From Propionibacteriaceae bacterium (GTDB lineage: Bacteria > Actinomycetota > Actinomycetes > Propionibacteriales > Propionibacteriaceae), in contig JAIRXX010000200.1 in assembly GCA_031268065.1 (NCBI GenBank), positions 1 to 8,788 on the forward strand: DNA of 8,788 nt, read 5' to 3'. Below are positions 5,916-8,788 of the stretch, piece after piece. Made by a program: the position numbers and the translations under genes. The stretch's first letter is position 1, and every line of letters starts with the position of its first letter. The notes beneath the pieces are model-generated. The model ran no database searches and was not told the origin of the DNA. It worked only from the letters and a program-made list of their open reading frames with translations.

Positions 5916-6316
5916 TGGCTACGGCAATTGAACCCTCCCGTGCCAGGGCGTTCTTGAAGAAAGCCGAAGAATACTTGGCGTCAGCTCAGGACAATCTCGA
6001 CTTAGAGCGCTTCACGCCCGCCGCAGGGGATGCCATCCATGCCGGGATAAGTGCCAAGGATGCGATTCTCACCGCGCTTACGGGAGCGACCGGCAAGGCG
6101 AAAGACCATGCCCATGCGGTCAAAGAACTCGAGCAAGCCCTCGGGAAGCGCGAGAACGCCGGGACGGCAATCCGCGCTCTGTGGGAACTGGTAGCAGCTA
6201 AGGGTGATGTCGAGTACGGTGTGTTCAGCGTTGATGCTGCGAAGGCCAAACCCCTGGTAAGACGGGCGCGAACCCTGGTGGATCTCGCCGTCGCCATAGT
6301 GCGCTTGGGCCGCTGA
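5915..6316 (+). CDS. HEPN-domain protein, partner of the MNT protein
   Basis: This 133-residue, mostly alpha-helical protein starts at the ATG sharing its A with the upstream TAA. The frame is open further upstream, but inside the MNT gene; the coupled ATG fits the family. It begins with a helix pair (RARAFLKKAEEYLASAQDNL), then AAGDAIHAGISAKDAILTAL (38-55), HAHAVKEL (65-72) and a last helix pair around ELVAAKGDVEYGVFSVDAAKAKPLVRRART. That order is typical of the HEPN family (PF05168-like). Toxic HEPN RNases carry R-X4-6-H at the start of the last part; here the corresponding region reads AAKGDVEYG and no such motif is visible. The protein may therefore be a divergent or non-RNase member, or use other residues. 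It should form a complex with the MNT protein. Confidence 0.75.
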   Translation: MATAIEPSRARAFLKKAEEYLASAQDNLDLERFTPAAGDAIHAGISAKDAILTALTGATGKAKDHAHAVKELEQALGKRENAGTAIRALWELVAAKGDVEYGVFSVDAAKAKPLVRRARTLVDLAVAIVRLGR

Positions 6317-6327
6317 AACCTCCAGAT

Positions 6328-6351
6328 GCGCAGGCTTTGTTTCTGTTGCGC
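6328..6351 (+). terminator. Weak stem-loop after the HEPN gene
   Basis: GCGCA (6328-6332) and TGCGC (6347-6351) can pair around a T-rich 14-base loop, just after the HEPN stop codon. The stem is short and no T-tract follows. The rest of 6352-6383 holds nothing I can name. Confidence 0.2.
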
Positions 6352-6383
6352 TGACGGAAGACGAGGATTGCGGGGTGGCATCT

Positions 6384-6418
6384 AAGCCGTTGGTCGTCGA
6401 GCTTCGCCCATTCCTCCG
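6384..6418 (-). pseudogene. Fragment of a second secreted-protein gene copy
   Basis: In the minus frame this encodes EEWAKLDDQRL. It corresponds to codons 54-64 of the broken gene at 4294-5097, which reads E-stop-WAKFDDQQQRL. Over 6402-6418 the DNA agrees with 4924-4940 at 16 of 17 bases, and the one difference is the base that makes TAA there and GAA here. The piece that would hold the signal peptide (counterpart of about 4941-5130) is deleted, so this copy is only a scar. Confidence 0.7.
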
Positions 6419-6421
6419 CCC

Positions 6422-6558
6422 ATTTGCAAAGCATGTCCACATTGGCCGCATGTCAATGCCTCGTGCCGCGAACAAGCCAAGCGTCTAGAGTGCTACAACG
6501 GCTGTCCTGCTGCCTGGGGACGGGGCTTAGACTGCGGGTTCTTGCCTGCTTGCGGCGC
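6422..6558. repeat. Copy B of the ~150-bp imperfect repeat flanking MNT/HEPN
   Basis: This is the partner of 5132-5281. It retains the upstream region of the lost secreted-protein gene, including TTGACA on the minus strand at 6451-6456, and continues into the ROK kinase remnant. Two or more small gaps separate the copies, so the duplication is old or the copies came from related loci. Confidence 0.7.
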
Positions 6559-6843
6559 GGCCTACTTCGGCGGCGCCTAGGGCGGCTATGGGCATTCCCG
6601 CCGGGATGCGGGCCATTCGGGCGGAGATGTTTTGTTCGGCCAGCAGGTGGGAGTCGCGGGCGCCGTCATCCAGGCGGGCCAGCAGCCGTTCGTAGAGTCC
6701 GGGTGCGTTTTCCACCACGCCTCCGGCTAGGAAGATGGTTTCCGGGTCGTATACGGCCACCGCCATCCGGACGGCCAGCTCGATGCCGCTCAGGATGGCT
6801 TCGGCCTCTTGGCGGGCAATCTTGGACAGGTCGGTGAAGAGTT
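6527..6843 (-). pseudogene. C-terminal remnant of a ROK sugar-kinase gene
   Basis: The minus frame encodes about 105 residues of the ROK C-terminus: FTDLSKIARQEAEAIL, then SGIELAVRMAVAVYDPETIF, LAGGVVENAPGLYERLLARL and PAGMPIAALGAAEVGRAASR before a TAA. The block AVYDPETIFLAGGV is the conserved late segment of ROK kinases. The ATP-binding and zinc regions that should precede it are absent: the homology stops at about 6843, where the AbiEi promoter on the other strand begins. The gene was therefore cut, apparently at the edge of the AbiE module. It is unlikely to be translated to anything functional. Confidence 0.75.
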
Positions 6844-6847
6844 TAGG

Positions 6848-6878
6848 TAGTCATAAATCACCAGTAGTAGTATGATTT
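6848..6878 (+). promoter_or_regulatory. Promoter and possible operator of the AbiE operon
   Basis: TATGAT at 6871-6876 (5 of 6 with TATAAT) has TAGTCA (4 of 6 with TTGACA) 17 bases upstream at 6848-6853. An inverted repeat, AAATCA (6855-6860) and TGATTT (6873-6878), overlaps the -10. AbiEi antitoxins are known to repress their own operons through inverted repeats, so this is a reasonable operator. Confidence 0.5.
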
Positions 6879-6906
6879 GCGTAGAGCTGATTGATTGAAG
6901 GTCCGG

Positions 6907-7431
6907 ATGCGTCTCCAGGATGTGTGCGAGTTGATGTACGAGTGGGATTCTCGGGGCCGTTATGTGTTCACCAAGTCTGATTTGCGCACTCTGTTCGATG
7001 AGCGCGACCCGGCGTTGTTCAAGACGTTGGAAAGAGTGGTCGCCGCCGGTGTGCTGACGCGGGCCGCGAGCGGGGTTTATGTGAATAGGCGCAGCGCGCA
7101 CTTGGGTGGTTACACCGTTGAACTGGTCGCGCAGGCGCTTCGGCGCAGGGAATTCAATTACGTCAGCTACGAGTCCGCGCTGTCAGAGTATGGCGCGATC
7201 TCACAGATTCCGATTGGTCGGTTGACGCTGGCGACAACGGGGCGGAGCGGGGTGTTTCCCACACCGTTCGGCACAATCGAGTTCACCCATACTGGGCGAG
7301 ACATCGGACAGATCTTGGACGGGATCGTGGAACGCCCGCCGCATCCGGTGCCCATAGCGAAGCAGTGGCTGGCCGAGCAGAACCTCCGCGACTCCAACCG
7401 CAACGTATTCATGTTGCAGGAGGTCTCGTGA
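6907..7431 (+). CDS. AbiEi-type antitoxin / winged-helix regulator
   Basis: The 174-residue protein has an N-terminal winged helix (about residues 20-65: YVFTKSDLRTLF through GVLTRAASGVYVN) and the AbiEi C-terminal pattern YVSYESALSEYGAISQIP, LTLATTGRSG and FGTIEFTHT. In AbiE type IV systems this protein antagonises the nucleotidyltransferase toxin AbiEii without needing stable binding, and represses the operon. The ATG at 6907 is chosen because GAAGG ends five bases upstream; an upstream in-frame TTG at 6895 has no such support. The gene is intact, with a good promoter, and overlaps the AbiEii start at TGATG. Its toxin partner is truncated, so it may now be an orphan regulator or an anti-toxin against related systems. 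Confidence 0.8.
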   Translation: MRLQDVCELMYEWDSRGRYVFTKSDLRTLFDERDPALFKTLERVVAAGVLTRAASGVYVNRRSAHLGGYTVELVAQALRRREFNYVSYESALSEYGAISQIPIGRLTLATTGRSGVFPTPFGTIEFTHTGRDIGQILDGIVERPPHPVPIAKQWLAEQNLRDSNRNVFMLQEVS

Positions 7432-7658
7432 TGAGTGTCGATTTCTTGGCGATGGCCGAACGATTGGCGGCTGGGCGCGGGCTGGCGGGAATGCTTCCAG
7501 TCATCGAGAAGGAGCTACTTCATCTGGAGATCCTCCAGGCGCTTGAAGCCGCACAAATGTTGGACGGGCTGGTGTTCCAAGGAGGCACTTGTCTTCGGCT
7601 TTGTTATGACGCCGCACGCTATAGCGAGGATCTGGATTTCGTGGGCGGCCCAGACTAG
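7431..7658 (+). pseudogene. AbiEii-type nucleotidyltransferase toxin, truncated
   Basis: The frame starts with an ATG overlapping the AbiEi stop (TGATG), preceded by a strong AGGAGG with a 7-base spacer. The 75 residues cover the AbiEii N-terminus: EKELLHLEILQALEAA, then LVFQGGTCLRLCYD and RYSEDLDFVGG. The last two hold the nucleotidyltransferase core (GG at 51-52; S65, D67, D69). Family members are usually about 250-300 residues; here TAG at 7656-7658 ends the frame just after the catalytic strand. Coding-like sequence in other frames continues after the stop, so a deletion and frameshifts are likely. The remainder should be inactive as a toxin, although the translation signals are intact. 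Confidence 0.75.
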
Positions 7659-7660
7659 TC

Positions 7661-7800
7661 GCGGCGAAAATCGCGGACTACGGCTGTCAAGGGCAATTCG
7701 CCGCGGGCAGGCAAATCCGAGTCGCGCAGCTTCCCGAAATCCTGACCAGCAAGCCATTCCAAGACACCTTGGCAAGATTCGTCCCCCAAGACTCGACCCC
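7661..7800 (+). pseudogene. Probable decayed C-terminal part of AbiEii
   Basis: The frame starting at 7661, which is shifted from that of the upstream fragment, reads AAKIADYGCQGQF, RQIRVAQLPEILTSKPFQD and TLARFVPQD. It has protein-like composition and could be the C-terminal segment of the toxin after loss of the middle. I infer this from position and composition; no diagnostic AbiEii motif is present. No start codon or ribosome binding site precedes it. Confidence 0.35.
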
Positions 7801-7811
7801 GCTCCACCATC

Positions 7812-8006
7812 ATGAATCCCAAATGGCTCGCCAGCACCACCGACATCATCAAGGACATCTATGACGGGGTCTTCCTACACTAGGAGGTAGCCTAGGAGCA
7901 CCTAGCGGGTGTTTACGACAAGCTCTCCGAGGCGATTACTGAAGGCCGTCAACGAGGTCGGCGACACGCCGCCGGCGTCCCAAAGGAGCAATTCCTACCT
8001 ATGTAG
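7812..8006 (+). pseudogene. Degenerate coding-like stretch with two in-frame TAG codons
   Basis: One frame runs from 7812 through MNPKWLASTTDIIKDIYDGV, TAG (7881-7883), EVA, TAG (7893-7895), then EHLAGVYDKLSEAITEGRQ and VPKEQFLPM, to a final TAG. The segments look like real protein, and both early stops are one C-to-T change from CAG. It may be the end of the AbiEii remnant in another frame or a separate lost gene. I do not recognise the family. Confidence 0.35.
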
Positions 8007-8009
8007 AGT
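8004..8009 (+). promoter_or_regulatory. -10-like element of the padR gene (leaderless)
   Basis: TAGAGT, the same hexamer as in front of the RelB-like antitoxin, ends seven bases before the ATG at 8017. No Shine-Dalgarno sequence is present in the seven-base gap and no clear -35 is seen. Confidence 0.35.
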
Positions 8010-8016
8010 TCAAGCT

Positions 8017-8337
8017 ATGAAGATGACCCACTCGTCGGTGGCAGTGGCGCAAGCCTTGGTGTCACGACCGCGGGAGAAGCACTGGGGCTATGACCTCTCC
8101 AAAGAGACCGGCGTGCGCTCCGGGGTTCTGTACCCCATCCTCGGCCGCATGCTGGATCAAGGATGGTTGGAAGATGGCTGGGAGGATCAGTCGGCGGTCC
8201 AGGGGAGACGTCCTCCCCGCCGCTACTACGAAGTGACGGACGAGGGTCTCAGGGAACTGGGAGCCATGGTCAAGGCCGCCGAGCGGGACTCCCGTTTCGC
8301 CAGGCCGACGTTCTTGAAGGCGCAGATGGCGATGTGA
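8017..8337 (+). CDS. PadR-family transcriptional regulator
   Basis: The 106-residue protein is a compact PadR: a winged helix with GYDLSKETGVRSGVLYPILGRMLDQGWLE, where the G-Y-(D/E)-L...SG.LYP.L.R....GW(L/V) signature is clear, then the wing RPPRRYYEVTDEGLREL and a short C-terminal helix. PadR proteins are usually repressors that respond to small molecules or stress. The ATG at 8017 is chosen because it gives the normal family N-terminus; a GTG at 7909 in the same frame would add 36 unrelated residues lying over decayed sequence. The gene is coupled to the next by a GTGA overlap, the arrangement often seen when PadR controls the co-transcribed membrane protein. Confidence 0.85.
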   Translation: MKMTHSSVAVAQALVSRPREKHWGYDLSKETGVRSGVLYPILGRMLDQGWLEDGWEDQSAVQGRRPPRRYYEVTDEGLRELGAMVKAAERDSRFARPTFLKAQMAM

Positions 8338-8788
8338 CTGAGATACTCGCTCTGACCTCCACTTGGCCCCTGTTTGCCGTCGCCTTGACTTTCGGCTTGC
8401 TCCCCGGAGTAGTTACTCGCGTCCTCGCCTTGGGGTTCCGCAAAGACGATCCGCGCCGTCAGGAGATGATCGCTGCGGTCTATGCGGTGCCGCGATGGGA
8501 AAGGCCCTTCTGGGTTCTTCAGCAGGTCGAGTGTGTCTTCCGCGAGGGCATTTTGGAAAGACTGCTCGACGCAGCGGGCGGGCGGCTCTTCAACTGGTGG
8601 GTTCTGGGAGACTGGGTGGCGATGCACTTGGCGCATCCGAACACGTTCGAGATCCCCACGGTGGACGAGATTGCCCTCCTGCGACCTGGAGGCTCCGTCA
8701 AGCTGATGTTTGACCCCAAAGGACGACTGGTCACGAAGCGCCTTCACCCGGAACGCATATGGGTTGACATCACCGAAGTCGACACGGG
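8334..8788 (+). CDS. Membrane-anchored protein downstream of PadR, partial
   Basis: A frame beginning with GTG at 8334, overlapping the padR stop as GTGA, stays open to the window end (151 codons, no stop). The first 35 residues form one hydrophobic segment (WPLFAVALTFGLLPGVVTRVLALGF), followed by a basic KDDPRRQE and then VPRWERPFWVLQQVE. The latter resembles a motif I recall from actinobacterial proteins encoded next to PadR genes (PKDDPRR-EL-AELYAVPR-ERPFWV-EQ). The remainder is soluble-looking, with a tryptophan-rich FNWWVLGDWVAMHLAHP. The function is unknown. The GTG start, the coupling and the immediate transmembrane segment make it a confident gene whose 3' end lies beyond the window. 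Confidence 0.7.
   Translation, partial: MTEILALTSTWPLFAVALTFGLLPGVVTRVLALGFRKDDPRRQEMIAAVYAVPRWERPFWVLQQVECVFREGILERLLDAAGGRLFNWWVLGDWVAMHLAHPNTFEIPTVDEIALLRPGGSVKLMFDPKGRLVTKRLHPERIWVDITEVDT

Noticed and set aside
6360..6371. A third copy of GACGAGGATTGC, also found in the 1377-1395 repeat unit
   Set aside because: A shared 12-mer is expected by chance about a few times in a window of this size and composition. Similarity beyond it is weak, so it is not counted as a repeat family member.
6424..6837. Plus-strand open frame of 137 codons opposite the ROK remnant
   Set aside because: It is very arginine- and glycine-rich, as expected for the reverse of GC-rich coding sequence, and the minus strand carries clear ROK homology.
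7909..8016. GTG at 7909 as the start of the PadR gene
   Set aside because: The extra 36 residues do not resemble a PadR N-terminus and lie over decayed sequence that reads better in another frame. The ATG at 8017 gives the normal family length and follows a -10-like box.

Overview
This is a high-GC window. Winged-helix and ROK regulators, a PadR-led operon, GC-rich codon use and several apparently leaderless genes point to an Actinomycetota chromosome; the genus cannot be told from the sequence. No rRNA, tRNA, transposase, integrase or CRISPR array was seen.

Layout. (1) Minus strand, 80-2523: an AAA+ ATPase with a DUF4143/PD-(D/E)XK-like C-terminus, preceded on the same strand by a ROK-family repressor. 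(2) Plus strand, 2887-3535: a RelBE/ParDE-like toxin-antitoxin pair with a palindromic operator, bracketed by a 24-bp imperfect direct repeat. (3) Minus strand, 3607-5097: a lipoprotein gene, and upstream of it a secreted-protein gene of a recognisable but unnamed family broken by one in-frame TAA. (4) Plus strand, 5285-6316: an MNT/HEPN pair (nucleotidyltransferase with N-terminal winged helix, plus HEPN protein). (5) Minus strand, 6384-6843: debris of a second, shortened copy of the secreted-protein/ROK-kinase neighbourhood. (6) Plus strand, 6855-7658: an AbiE-type pair with an intact AbiEi antitoxin and an AbiEii toxin cut to 75 residues, then about 350 bases of decayed coding sequence. (7) Plus strand, 8017 to the window end: a PadR regulator translationally coupled to a membrane-anchored protein that runs off the window.

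The window reads as an accessory island in which three small two-gene toxin-antitoxin type modules (RelBE, MNT/HEPN, AbiE) lie among fragments of ROK sugar-kinase genes. The fragments at 2631-2682, 5245-5280 and 6527-6843 share sequence, and a roughly 150-bp imperfect repeat (5132-5281 and 6422-6558) flanks the MNT/HEPN module. The shortened copy keeps GAA where the secreted-protein gene now has its TAA, so the lesion can be explained from inside the window.

Regulation. Four genes (ATPase, RelB-like antitoxin, MNT protein, PadR) have a TANNNT -10-like hexamer 6-7 bases before the start codon and no usable Shine-Dalgarno sequence, which suggests leaderless mRNAs. Inverted or tandem repeats overlap three of these promoters.

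No wholly new system is established. The most unusual points are the repeat-bounded modules, the nonsense codon with its internal control copy, the HEPN protein lacking the usual R-X4-6-H motif, and the intact AbiEi next to a destroyed AbiEii.
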